DNA from: Amaurobius ferox
Taxonomy: Eukaryota > Arthropoda > Arachnida > Araneae > Amaurobiidae
Assembly (NCBI GenBank): GCA_951213105.1
Contig: OX578135.1
Location: 159,765,250 to 159,829,249, forward strand
Reading direction: 5' to 3'
DNA: 64,000 nt
Shown here piece by piece: positions 45,121-57,473 of this stretch (the stretch's first letter is position 1; each line of letters starts with the position of its first letter). Under the pieces are notes generated by a model. It saw only the letters and a list, made by a program, of their open reading frames with translations, did no database searches and was not told the origin of the DNA. The position numbers were made by a program, and so were the translations under genes.

Positions 45121-48060
45121 ACTCTCTAATCTCATGTTGGCGCAACTACCTTCTGATAATTTTAGCTCATGTTAGCCTCCAGATGCTATTTTTATCCTTC
45201 AGGTTATCTTTCTGCGTTATCGCTATTCTTTCGATTTGAAATCTGCGCTCAATATCCCAGAGTCCAATGAATCCGTGCCAGTCATACTAAGGTCACTTTC
45301 AGACTTCCAACGCTTTGCACTAACCTACAGGGTTGATTTGTGTGGGTGCCATTGTAACGAACTTTACTATCCCAGCTGGGAGTCTAACGCTGGATCTTCG
45401 AAGTGGCCAGCCGACGCTCTACCGTCGAGTGATTGCGACGAAAGTGCAAGTTCTTATCGTCATAGTGGACTCTTCAAATCTATACTCGTTTTGTTAGAAA
45501 GCGGGTATCATTTATGACTATACACAAATAATTTCAATATATTAATGTTTTGAACTATTTTTTTCCAGTAAAAAAAATTAGCCGAGCGAGTACATTAAAA
45601 GCTAAATATCAATTAATTGTAGCGTCATTTATCGATAGTTTTATTTGAAGAATGTCGAACAAACGATTTCTGTATTTAAAACGTTACTCGGTTAGTTCCA
45701 GTCATCGCAAAGAAATTAGAATAATGTACGATTAACGAAAATTAATGAAAGGATAATTTTAGAATGAGATAGGATTACATGTAGATTAGGATAATTTTAG
45801 ATCATAAATATTTAGGTTTCTTTTGTGTTAGTGTGTGTGATAGTATGAAAACGAATTTTGTGTGTCTTACCGTTTTCGAGATATTAGATGTTTAGTATTA
45901 TTTATAGTTCAAATCCAACGCGTAGCAAAGCTTCAATTTTCTACCTTCAGCAGTTTGGGCTGTGTAATTTATCACGTCAGTTGGCCTGTTTATCCTATAT
46001 GATATAGATCAGCTGTACGATATATATGATATAGATAGTCTCAATTAGCTGTATAGTATGATTTCTAGGAATTCTGAGCGCGTATGCCCTTGAATCCTAT
46101 GATTATTAATAAAACCATTGTCTTATGCAGCAAAAGTAATGCGTTCCCCATATTACATTTTTTTCCTATTTTATTATAGAATGAATAATTTTTCGATACA
46201 GTAAATCCTCCTATTACGCGGTAGTCTCATGATCCTGTTTCCATATAACGCGCAGCAAAAATTGCGACAACACTTTCATAACGAGGTACACATAAAACGC
46301 GGTTTCCATATAACGCGGTAGACTTATAACGCGGTTTCTCTATAACACTCTCAATTAGGTTAAGCAGTACCTCCCTATAGTAGCCTGAATTTTTCGATTA
46401 CAGTTTCACGGTTGAAATTAATGGGGAAATCCCCTGTTTTTTCATCCACGTATACATCACCATTTTTCAGTTTCAGTTATCAGGGATATCCCCTGTAATT
46501 GCAGAAATAGACAGAGCACTTCAGCTGCAGCTTGACGATATTATTGGCTGTACCGTGCTCACGTGACTTTATCCAATAGCGCCGCCGAACTGCCGTATTT
46601 GTCATAACATAGAAAGAGACAGTCTTATATAGCATAGAACAAATCAGCCTGATTTATATGTTCTGAGTTTCATGTAACGCGGTTTCCATATAACGCAGTA
46701 CGAATTGTTCTGTTTTGTGCTAATTCTGAGTTTCTTATAACTCGGTTTCCATACAACACGGTATGCGGTTTCCATATAGCACGGTACGAATTAATCTGAT
46801 TTGCACAAATCTGAGCTTCTTATAACGCGGTTTCCATATAACGTGGTACGAATTAACCATGTTATAGGAGGGTTAACTGTATTTAACTCCAAGTTACTTT
46901 CTTTTCTATGCACTGCCATCGAAGAAGCAATAGTAAATTGCGCATGGCTAAAAATTAACAATTTACTACCTTTCCGATGAGTGGCATCTTCTAGTTGAGA
47001 GAAAATATTTGTTGCTCGTTAATTTCCCCCTCCCTATTCCTTTGGAAAGGAAAAGATCAATTAGTAAGCAGCAAATTACATTGCACAAGGTTTGCTTCGA
47101 GTCCTTTTCGGGCCAGGGTAATTAAACCGATTCTTGCTCTTCGCCCTCGTCCTGGCGATAACCGTAAATTCTATTCTGTTGTCGTAAGTGGTGCGTTCTA
47201 GGGATACGTGTTTAAAAATTCATGACTGGGATATGAAGTTTCGTCTGTGCCGATTTATTTTTAAGCGGTGACGGTAATGTGAAGAATCAGTCAGTTTTAA
47301 TGGGAAAGTTCAAGATGTTGACGATTTTTTTACGTTCTCGTACTATTATTTAGAAGAATTGCTTATCTGAAAATTTTCGCATTCTTGATTTCTGACAAAA
47401 CCACACATCGAACGCTTTGGGAACACTGTGCGTGTGTGTGTGTGTTTGCGATGGTAAATAAGATAATTTTAGAGCAAATACATACATCTATTAAAATTTT
47501 TGTGTAGATATAACTTCCAAAATCATCTGAGATGTTAAACAAAGGGGGTGAGGAAGAAATTTTTTGGTTCAGCTTATGTCCTCACATGCTTGTGTCACAG
47601 ATAGACTTGCCAAAATAAATAAACATAATAATAAATGTAGCAGGGTAACCCACAATGACTTACCTAATAGATGTTTGGAAATTTCGTTGTTAAAGTAAAT
47701 GCACATTTTCCTACTTATATTTTCTTATAGAATATAGTATAGAGTCACGAAAATCGTTATCACGAAAAGTCGCCTTTTGTTATCACGAAAATTTTCAATT
47801 TCCTGATTTTAATGCCAACATATTCTATAAGACCTCTTGAACATTTTTATCTAGTTAAAGTATAACTGTCATCTAAGTTAAAGGAACTGAAAATTTTCGT
47901 ATTTTTATTTTGGAATTTTTTGGAATATATTATAGAGAAAGTATTGCTTCCTCGAAAATTTGATATTTCAAGATTTTGATACCAATATATGTTTAGGGCC
48001 TCTTGAACACGTTTAGAGTGATGTCCGTCTGTCTGTTGCCTATCGTCTGTCTATGGTCGA
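45080..48060 (+). repeat. Segmental duplication, copy 2 (partner 15245-19960)
   Basis: Same order and orientation as copy 1 but about 1.7 kb shorter, mainly because most of the diverged R1, one module B and one inverted arm are absent. No gene is seen in it. Confidence 0.8.
46199..46879. mobile_element. TA-flanked MITE with TATAACGCGG repeats, copy 2
   Basis: Ends CAGTAAATCCTCCTATTACG and, inverted, CAGTTAACCCTCCTATAACA. TA lies on both sides (46197-46198, 46880-46881). It occupies the same site as copy 1, so it predates the segmental duplication. Confidence 0.8.
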
Positions 48061-48140
48061 TTTTTTGGGTGTACGATATTATTACAATTACGATATATTT
48101 TGGGTGTACGATATATATTCACAAATATAAATAAACTCTA
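47935..48140 (+). repeat. R2 5' fragment (copy E)
   Basis: AGAGAAAGTATTGCTTCCTC, GATGTCCGTCTGTCTG, GGTCGATTTTTTGGGTGTAC. It ends at an A run where a Tc1-like fragment begins. A second AGTATAGAG hairpin piece is at about 47715-47745. Confidence 0.6.
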
Positions 48141-48157
48141 AGACAAAAAAAAAAAAA

Positions 48158-48752
48158 AAAAAATCGAAGCTCCTCCCAAAATAATCCGATAGTAATGAAA
48201 CGTTACATGCAAACACATGTCGACCGAATATGCAAATGATCAAAAATTCGCAGCCAATGAATGAGTAGTCGGAACTACAGCGCATTGAAACTGAGCACCA
48301 TGTGGTGTATATAAGGAGGGAACCTCGCTTTCAGGAGCGAAACGTGCAGTGAATTTCGATTACGTTTACGTACCTTGATTGTAACAATGTCTCGTCGGCG
48401 AATTCGTGGCCACTACGAGCATATGAAGAAGTTTGAAAGAGGGCGTTGCGGTCGAACTGCATGAGGCTGGATGGGCACACCGAAGAATCGATCGGCATTT
48501 GGATAGGAGGGATGTAGCAATTAGACGATGTTGGCAGGAATGGGTCTGGAGTGGCAGATTTCAGCAGCAAGCGAGCGGCCTAGAGCAACGACAGATCGGG
48601 AAGATAGAGCGATTGTCAGAGCAGCTGTGACAGCACGAGATTCGTCGTTATCAACCACACAACGTGTAACAAACACGGAAATGACCACCCGGATCATTAA
48701 TAGAAGACTACTGGAGCGGAATCTATACTCGCGGCGCCCATCTTCCGGTTGA
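48158..48752 (+). mobile_element. Tc1-like transposon, 3'-truncated
   Basis: About 230 bp of 5' non-coding sequence (with TGTGGTGTATATAAGGAGGG just upstream) leads into the transposase start. The element breaks off at 48752, after roughly the DNA-binding half, where an R2 fragment begins. Confidence 0.7.
48387..48752 (+). pseudogene. Tc1-like transposase, DNA-binding half only, frameshifted
   Basis: The start MSRRRIRGHYEHMKKFERG at 48387 is followed by a frameshift near 48447 to VELHEAGWAHRRIDRHLDRR and DVAIRRCWQEW. A second shift near 48565 leads to RATTDREDRAIVRAAVTARD and NRRLLERNLYSRRP. This is the paired HTH region of Tc1/Tcb-type transposases. The catalytic DDE half is absent, so it is inactive. 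Very similar N-termini are, as far as I recall, frequent in spider genomes. Confidence 0.8.
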
Positions 48753-48754
48753 TT

Positions 48755-49327
48755 TTGAAAAAGAAAATATGAAAAGTAGCATATATCATTTTCCCAAAAT
48801 ACTGTTTTGTAAAATATTTTCAAATGATTTAGACTTTGTGTAGGGAAGCACTAAGTAGCTTTACTTTAATGAAAGCAACGTCTCTGGTAATTTCAGTTAA
48901 AAAACGATGAAGCAATCACGTGTTTAATTAACTAGAATGTGGTTTAACTCGGGTTTCTCAGATCAAAATTTATTTTTAATAACTTTTTTTTCAAATTTTA
49001 CAAGAATTATTTTGAAAAATCTGTATTGTTGATCTAAATAGTTACGATTATAGAATGTTACCTTTTAGGGATTTACAAGAACCTTAAAGGGTTACTTTAA
49101 AGGGATTTACAAAATATTTCGATTGATACCATGCTTGACAATGTACCGCCCGATGTGGAGGGGGGAACTTCCCCCGAGGGTGACTAATGACGTCACAAAC
49201 AAAAAAAATTGTATCGTGATAATTTTACAAAACAATGATTGAAACTATTAAGTCTTGTGATCACTGAGCTAAAAATAAACCATTTTATGAATGAATATGT
49301 CCAATTTTGTCCTATGCTGTCATGTTA
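48755..49327 (-). repeat. R2 3' half (copy F)
   Basis: Matches 27421-28020 (copy D) from GAAAATATGAAAAGTAGC to CTATGCTGTCATGTTATAAA. It is cut off by the next R1 copy. Confidence 0.75.
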
Positions 49328-50195
49328 TAAAAAATCTGATGTGGGCAACACATGACTTTCCTTATATAATGTAATGAATTTACTATTTTTACAGTAATAA
49401 AAATCTGATGTGGGCAACACATGACTTTCCTTATATGATGTAATGAATTTACTACTTTTACAGTAAAAAAATAGGATTTTCTTATAGTAGATACTAATAT
49501 TCTTTCCAAGATATTGAATTTTCGACAATTAGTCGTCATTTTCATTGATTTAGCATCATTTTTATCCATTTGGCGAGATTTTCATTAATTTGGCAACATT
49601 TCAAAAAAGTCGCCAAGTTGGCGGCATTCCGCCAAATTCGTCGCCAAAATCTCGCCAAGCGTTATGCACTAAGAAAAAAGTTATTCTTACAACAGATAAA
49701 TGACTATTGGTGTTCAAATACAAAAGTATTAATCAAAGTATATTTTTTCATGAATGGAACGAGCTAGATCCACGAGAATGATGTCACTCTATTTATCGCA
49801 TGGTATTACATATGAAAAGTGAACATGTTTCTCAATAGGAAATTTTTTTTTTTTTATGCGACTTTTTCATAATTTTTTTGAAAATTGTACAATATCTCGA
49901 GAACGGTTCATATTATCGTTCTAAAATTTATGCCAATCGTTTTCTAATGAAAAATTACATAAGAAATGTCTATTTGCGTAACTTTATTAGCGGTTTTGAT
50001 TTTTTGACGATTTTTTAAAAATTTCATTCGAAAATTTAGAGGGGTTCTGAGCATTCGATTACGTATAAAAACAATAGGCTTCCAGTGTTTACGGATTGTG
50101 ATTTTTGTACCAAATTTGGTTCGAATCGGTCCATTCGTTCGTCAGTTATCGTCTCCACAGACTCACTGACACACACACACACACACACACACATA

Positions 50196-50280
<85 letters not shown>

Positions 50281-50416
50281 ACACACAGACATCACTTCAA
50301 AAATGTTTGATTCGTGATCAGGCATGCTTGAAACGTGCTCTCCCGTCGAAAACTCGAATTCGAATTTTCGACCCCGTCACAATACTTTCCTTATACATTA
50401 TGTATATAAGGAAAGT
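49328..50416 (-). repeat. R1 copy 6, full length with doubled 3' end
   Basis: The 3' end occurs twice (49331-49395, 49396-49470). CA tract at 50170-50288; hairpin at 50384-50416. Confidence 0.85.
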
Positions 50417-51119
50417 AAAAATAGGTTTTTCTTATAGTAGATACTAATATTCTTTCCAAGATATTGAATTTTCGACAATTAGTCGTCATTTTCATTGATT
50501 TAGCGTCATTTTTATCAATTTGGCGAGATTTTCGTTAATTTGGCAACATTTCAAAAAGTCGCCAAGTTGGCGACATTCCACCAAATTTGTCGCCAAAATC
50601 TCACCAAACGTTATGGACGAAGAAATAAGTTATTCTTACAGCAGATAAATGACTATTGGCGTTCCAATACAAAAGTATTACTCAAAGTATCTTTTTTCAT
50701 GAATGGAACAAGCTAGATCCACGAGAATGATGTCACCCAATTTATCGCATGGTATTACATATGAAAAGTGAACATGTTTCTCAATAGCAAATATTTTTTT
50801 TTATTTTATATGACTTTCTGATATTTTTTTTTGAAAAATGTGCAATATCTCGAGAACGGTTCATGTAAGCGTTCTAAAATTTATGTCAATCATTTTTCAA
50901 TGAAAAATTACATAAGAAATGTCTATTTGCGTAACTTTATTAGTGGTTTTGATTTTTTGACGATTTTTTCAAATTTCATTCGAAAATTTAGGGGGGTTCT
51001 GAACATTTGATTGCGTATAAAAACAATAAGCTTCCAGTGTTTACAGATTGTGATTTTTGTACCAAATTTGGTTCGAATCGGTGTATTCGTTCGTCAGTTA
51101 TCGTCTCCACAGACTCACT

Positions 51120-51183
<64 letters not shown>

Positions 51184-51308
51184 GACAGACATCATTTCAA
51201 AAAGGTTCGATTCGTGATCAGGGATGCTTGAAACGTGCTCTTCCGTCGAAAACTCAAATTCGAATTTTTGACCCCGTCACAATACTTTCCTTATACATTA
51301 TGTATATA
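50417..51308 (-). repeat. R1 copy 7, joined head-to-tail to copy 6
   Basis: Lacks the last roughly 70 bp of the 3' end and begins directly after the copy 6 hairpin. CA tract at 51122-51178. Confidence 0.85.
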
Positions 51309-52202
51309 TTGTGACGGGGTCGAAAATTCGAATTCGAGTTTTCGACGGGAGAGCACGTTTCAAGCATCCCTGATCACGAATCAAACATTTTTGAAGTGAT
51401 GTCTGTATGTGTGTGTGTGTGTGTGTCAGTGAGTCTGAGGAGACGATAACTAACGAACGAATGGACCGATTCGAACCAAATTTGGAACAAAAGTCTCAAT
51501 CCGTAAACACTGGAAGCCTATTGTTTTTATACGCAATCGAATGTTCAGAACCCCCCTAAATTTTCGAATGAAATTTTAAAAAATTCGTCAAAAAATTAGA
51601 ACCGCTATTAAAGTTACTCAAATAGACATTTCTTATGTAATTTTTCATTTGAAAACGATTGACATAAATTTTAGAACGCTAACATGAACCTTTCTCGAGA
51701 TATTGTACATTTTTCAAAAAAATTATCAAAAAGTCATATAAAATTAAAAAAAAATATTTCCTATTGAGAAACATGTTCACTTTTCATGTGTAATACCATA
51801 TGATAAATTGGACGAAATCATTCTCGTGGATCTAGCTCGTTTTATTCTTGAAAAAAGGTACTTTAAGTAATACTTTTGTATTTGAACGCCAATAGTCATG
51901 TATCTGCTGTAAGAATAATTTATTTCTTCGTCCATAACGCTTAGCGAGATTTTGGCGACGAATTTGGCGGAATGTCGCCAACTTAGCGACTTTTTGAAAT
52001 GTTGCCAAATTAACGAAAATCTCGCCAAATGGATAAAAATGACGCTAAATCAACGAAAATGACGACTAATTGGCGAAAATTCAATGTCTTGTAAAGAATA
52101 TTAGTATCTACTATAAGAAAAACCTATTTTTTTTACTGTAAAATTAGTAAATTCATTACATTATATAAGGAAAGTCATGTGTTGCCCACATCAGATTTTT
52201 TT
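51309..52202 (+). repeat. R1 copy 8, head-to-head with copy 7
   Basis: Starts TTGTGACGGGGTCGAAAATT at the hairpin shared with copy 7. TG tract is short (51408-51427). The 3' end is complete. Confidence 0.85.
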
Positions 52203-52640
52203 GATGATGAATTCATGAAGTAGGCTTCATTTTCATTAATTTAGCGTCATTTTTGAAATTTTGAAGAAATTTTCGTCAATTTGGGGCAAAATATTGCCAA
52301 GTTATCGATGCTTTGCTAGATTATTCCCAAGTTTGCCAAATGCATCATCAAGTGTTACAGTCAAACGAAGAGAGGAGCATTTCTTATATACTAGAATGTA
52401 TGCTCGTCATATGAAGGAAATCAGAATTTGCGAAACATTACTTCTCATGTGACGTTATTTTTATCAATTTGACGATATTTTTGTCAATTGTGTGACATTT
52501 TCGTCACTTTGGCAACATTTAAAAAGTCACCAAGTTGGAGATATTTCGAAAACTTTATTCCCAAAATTTTATCCAGACGTTACGGACGGAAAAATAGATT
52601 ATTCTTATAGTACTCGTAAATTCTTATGTTCTTTCCAAAA
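52203..52640 (-). repeat. R1 long-form internal fragment
   Basis: The reverse complement resembles 61860-62130: AACACTTGATGATGCATTTGG, ATATCGTCAAATTGATAAAA. It is rich in GGCGA-like units. Confidence 0.55.
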
Positions 52641-52812
52641 TATTGAACAGATCACGGGAATGATTTTTGGTTAAAACAGACGTTTCAAAAATTGGGTGAT
52701 GTTATCTGTAATTTAAACGTCTATTTTTACCGTTATTTATAACTTGAGCGACAGCTATTATATTCATATAGAAGTACTTTCACCTGTTTATATATTTATC
52801 ACCTCATAAATA

Positions 52813-54170
52813 ACAAGAAAGATCAATCATGCTTAAAGCATTGATTATGAAACACTTTCCAACTTCAATGCAATTTTATTTAAAAAAGTCGAAAATGCAA
52901 TACATTCCTCGGTAATATTTTAAAACTTATCACAATACTACATTGACAGTTACCTTACACCTTTCTGGTAGGTCGGACGGTCTGGGTTTCAACAACAACA
53001 ACAACAATACTACATTGATTTATTATATTTGAAAACTTAAACCTTCATTGAAAAAAATGAACTTCCCTCAAATGACGGCATTGAAATATAAATTGCCTCT
53101 TTTTAATATCTCTAAAATGCAATACATTCCATGGTAATATTTTTAAATCTATCATAATACTACGATAGTTTATTATATTTGAAAACTTCATAGAAAACAA
53201 CTGAAAGAAATTCAAATGACGTCATAGAAAAAATAACACGCCTGGATCTCTCTATAAAAGCAGGATTTCATTCATTTCATTCATCACAATACTATAATAA
53301 TTTATTTTATTTAAAAATGAAGACCATGGAGCTACAATTCATAAACTCTATGCTTAAAACTTCATCGAAAAAAATCGTCCTTCTGTTTATAAAATCAATT
53401 AATATTTCATTCATATCAGCCATGCAGACTCCATGGACTGAATTATTTTGTGTTAAAGAAATACAGTAATTCTAATACAACTCATTCTACATATTTTGCT
53501 GTTTACATTTTACATAGGTGAAAAATAGGCTTAGTTGTAGAAATAATCAAATTTGAATGAGAATTTAAACTCAAATATATTGTCATTGTGTTGTTTTAGT
53601 ACGTAGATGCACAGAATTTAAGCAAAAATAAAGTAGTTTTAGGACGGATACAACACTCAATATGAATTAAAAAGAACTTAAAAAAATCACGATTTTGAAA
53701 TAAGATGGATGCCATATATCATTTTGAAGTGGGTCATGTGATCGTTTCATATCATGGTCACGTGATCGTTTCATATAAGAGATGTAATTAATATTTTAAT
53801 TTTTATTTAAAAAACTACTGAATATATTTCGCTGAATTTTTTTTTATATATTTTATGGAACAATTTGAATATTACCTAAAATTTTCGAAGCAATTTGTGA
53901 ATTTTAAATCCGCTTAAAAATGTTTGAAAAATTAGGTCCCATAGGGCTCAATGTATTTCATTTTTTCAACCCGGGTTCAATCCAGAACTAATTGGGTGAT
54001 ATTATTCATTTATATTCCCATAGGTCCTACAGACCGTCTGAACAACATACTAAAATTTCATTTTGATTAAGTCATTTTTACGGCAGTTATCGTGCTAACG
54101 GACAGACAGACAGACAGAATGAACAAAGTCATAAACACTTTTCAACTTAGTTGTAAAGTGTTAAAAAATC
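52813..54170 (-). repeat. R3 copy c, most complete
   Basis: Starts AAGAAAGATCAATCATGC (plus reading). It contains the 130-bp internal units, the TTACATAGGTGAAAAATAGG block, GATCGTTTCATAT twice, and the GACAGACAGACAGACAG tract (54099-54117), and ends near AAGTGTTAAAAAA. About 1.36 kb. It is absent from the partner block, so it is an insertion. Confidence 0.7.
52947..53003 (+). mobile_element. 5'-truncated SINE-A (57 bp) with 15-bp target duplication
   Basis: Only the tail remains (CACCTTTCTGGTAGGTCGGA, then GGTCTGGG and CAA repeats). ACAATACTACATTGA occurs directly before (52932-52946) and after (53004-53018). It sits inside R3. Confidence 0.9.
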
Positions 54171-54885
54171 GGACTTATACGAGTATTCAGGCACTCCATA
54201 ATGAAATGTACTCTTCACCGGCTAATGAGAGATCTTTCAGAATTAAATTAAGATTTCTCCCTTTATTCTTTTGTAATTTTCTCCCCCAATCACAGTTGAA
54301 ATTAGAATGATAAAAAAAAAGGTCTGATCAGATTATTTTCGAAAAATTAAATTAAGCTATCGTCGCCAGCCCTCAAAGCGATTTTCCAGACTTTTCCCGT
54401 GAGCCATTCGGAGTTGACTAGTTCGCCGAGAGAGTGACTGCAAAGTTTGTAATTGGGTTCCGGAACTTTTACTGTTCTTTCACTCCAACATCGTAATGGG
54501 GAAGAATTTTATTTCGAAATTCGGGAGAACGGAGAATTAGTTTGTATTTTATGGCCAGCAATGATTGGTACTGTACTTTGGGTGAAGTTACCTTTAGTTA
54601 AAACGTTCAAGCTGCAAGTGCCTTTTTACTCGGTTTTGGCCATAGAATTTATGCAAGACCTATTTCATAGAAAAGTTCTTAAGCAAGCCAATAATTTTGT
54701 AAGGAAAGGTCCATAAGTGCGAATGACCCATGCATTTGGCACAATAAGGCGTCTAATTAAGGCGTCTCTATAGGGCTGAAATGAAGTACATTATAGTTAC
54801 GTGCAGTAAATATTTATTTTCTCTACATAATTATTTATTTCATTTATTTTGCTTTCATAGCAGCAACTTTATTATATACAATACT

Positions 54886-55650
54886 AGCAGCGATTACCGC
54901 GCTTTGCTCGGGATTTCTGATGCAAAACTATGATAAAAATTACACCGGAACATATAGGGCTGTGAATCTTATACGTTGCTTTTTCACTGTGAAAGAAGTA
55001 AATTCATTGCCTTATGTAAAAAAGAAATTGGATCTGATTGGTCACTCTATGGCCAATCCAATCCATTGGATCATACATACATACTTTTCTTCTTTATATA
55101 TATATATATATATATAGATAGATATTTTTATATGCATTTATTTATTATAAAAAAATTAATAAAATTTTTTGAGTACGCCTGTGAAAAATAAACCATGGCG
55201 ATAGAGTTTCCATTTAAATTCATATTTCAAACCTGCGATTTTCAAAAGTGACTAATACGTTCAATAAATCCCCACAAAACTCAGAGATTTACTTGACTTT
55301 CACGTTTTAAACCAACGATTTCCAACCTTTATCGTTGGGAATCATGGAGTTAGATAGTCTGGTCCTAGAAACTCTAAACTTGGACTAAATTTATGGGGAC
55401 TATTTTAAAGCTACCCACAAAATTTCATTAAATTCGGTGCAGCTGTTTTCACGTGATGATCAGACAAACGAAAGTTTCGTTTTTCATTAATATCGCAAAA
55501 ACCCCTGGTGTTAGAAACTCGAAACATGGACTAAATTTTATTAAGTGGGGCTATTCCAAGACTATCCACTGAATTTCATCAAATTCGGTTCAGTCGTTCT
55601 CCTGTGATGTTGGATCATACATACATACATTTCTTCTTTATATATGTAGA
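54886..55650 (+). repeat. R5 element
   Basis: Starts ACTAGCAGCGATTACCGCGC, TTTGCTCGGG. Blocks of CCACTGAATTTCATCAAATT, CGGTTCAGTCGTTCTCCTG and CATACATACATACAT occur twice in diverged form. Starts of this kind (ACTAGC...CGCGCTTCGCTCGGG) and TTTCATCAAATTCGGTTCAG motifs are, to my knowledge, widespread in arthropod repeats. The class is unresolved. Confidence 0.6.
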
Positions 55651-55651
55651 T

Positions 55652-55684
55652 AAGATACCGTGAATTTCCAATTCACGGTATCTT
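55652..55684. repeat. Perfect hairpin, 15-bp stem and 3-base loop
   Basis: AAGATACCGTGAATT, then TCC, then the exact reverse complement. Its function is unknown. Confidence 0.9.
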
Positions 55685-55864
55685 CGATATTTCGGTAACG
55701 ATAATTCGATTATCGTTATAAAAGTATTAAAAATGTAAAATTTATTTTTAGGTATTTTACCAATGTTAAAAATGTAAAAAAATATATCTGAGTTAAAATT
55801 TTGTATTCAGAATACATTATAAAGAGTCTGAGGGGTAAATTTCTATACAAACTTTATATGTAGT

Positions 55865-56157
55865 AAAAATCTGATGTGGGCAACACATGACTTTCCTTAT
55901 ATAATGAATTGAATTTACTACTTTCACAGTAAAATAAATAGGTTTTTCTTCTAGTAGATACTCTAATATCCTTTCCAAGATATTGAATTTTCGACAATTA
56001 GTCGTCATTTTCATTGATTTATCGTCATTTTTATCCATTTGGCGAGATTTTCGTTAATTTGGCAACATTTCAAAAAGTCGCCAAGTAGGCGACATTCCGC
56101 CAATTTCGTCGCCAAAATCTCGCCAAGCGTTATGGACGAAGAAATAAGTTATATATA
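55865..56157 (-). repeat. R1 copy 9a, 3' part
   Basis: TCTGATGTGGGCAACACATG through the GGCGA-rich part to GACGAAGAAATAAGTTA. The Tc1 transposon follows at a TA run. Confidence 0.8.
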
Positions 56158-56159
56158 TA

Positions 56160-57473
56160 CAGTATTGTGGCAATTAATTGAGAAATGTCATTTTTTTCGT
56201 TTTATCACACGTAAGCTTAGGAAGAAGTACTCCAAATTAGCTCAGAGTTCAAATTGCAGTTATTATCAAAGTAGCAGGTGTTCGTATGCACCTGGTAAGT
56301 AGCAGGTGTTCAAATTCCTCCGCTAGGTGGCAGGTGATCCGCAGTGGTAGTTTCTCAGTTGTTGCGGGGCTCATTAGCGTCATGGATATTAGCGCGGAAA
56401 CACGTGCTAAAGTGATTGCGCTTAGAAAACACACTTCTAAGACGTTCGAGGAAATAGGTAAAATATGTGGAGTGAGTACAGCAAGTGTCGGAAGGTTCTG
56501 GAAGCGGTTTCAGGAAACAGGAAATGCTGGAACCAACTGCTCTGGAAGATGCGGCCGAAAAAGATCAACTTCGACTTGTGACGACAAAACTTTACATCGA
56601 ATGAGTGTTAAAAATCCTCGATTAACCAGTTTTGACCTGTCTAAGTCCATGGTGGCAGCTGGTGTTGATATTGCTCCTTCAACAGTGCGATACAGGCTGT
56701 TAGAACGCGGACGGAGAGCACGTCGACCGTACAAGAAGCAGCTTCTGACGCTTCGCATGAAGAAAAAAAGGTTGGAATGGGCACGGAAATACAAAACATG
56801 GACTGAGAAGGACTGGGAGAAAGTTCTCTTTTCTGACGAAACACATTTTGTGGTTCAGGGATTTAGATCTATGTTCGTGAGAAGGAGCCAAGGAGAACCT
56901 CTCAATCAGCACCACATCAATCAAGCATCCGCCCAAAAAGATGTTTTGGGGTTGTTTCAGCGTTTTGGGGACAGAATCTCTTGTTCCCGTAGAGGGAATG
57001 ATGAACAGTGCCAGTTACGAAGTCATATTGACCCGAAAAGTGCTTCTAACCATGGCTAAACTGTGGCCGAACGGAGATTGCGTTTTCCAACAAGACAGCG
57101 CGCCATGTCACACTTCGAAGCGAATCAAAAATTTCTGCTCAAAAAAAAATATTACCGTACTGGATTGGCCCGGGAATTCACCAGACTTGAATCCCATAGA
57201 AAATTTGTGGGCTATTGTCAAAAAACGGCTTCACAAATTTGACTGTACGACGATGGACAAGCTAATTTCGGCCGTTATTGACATATGGTTCAGAGACGTT
57301 GAAATTAAAACTACATGTGCTAGTCTAGTACATTTCATGCCGAAACGTGTTTGTGATGTTATAAAGTCTCGGGGAGGTCATATCACTTATTAGTTTTAAA
57401 TGTATCCATAGAAAACTTGAATAAAACTGAATTTTATAAAAAAAACTGCATTTCTCAATTAATTGCCACAATA

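Larger units (their letters stand above)
52645..54720 (+). repeat. Duplicated block, copy 2 (partner 28480-29310), opened by R3
   Basis: 52649-52812 and 54190-54715 align with the partner; the R3 element lies between. 54655-54720 is the left end of an R4 copy (TTGTAAGGAAAGGTCCATAA), then broken off. Confidence 0.65.

Noticed and set aside
54453..54716. 87-residue frame in a block that is duplicated, considered as a possible conserved gene
   Set aside because: The partner at 29030-29300 has in-frame stops at the corresponding positions, so the frame is not conserved.
56286..56381. Upstream in-frame extension of the Tc1 transposase
   Set aside because: The family N-terminus aligns from the Met at 56382; the extension has no similarity and lies in the 5' non-coding part of the element.
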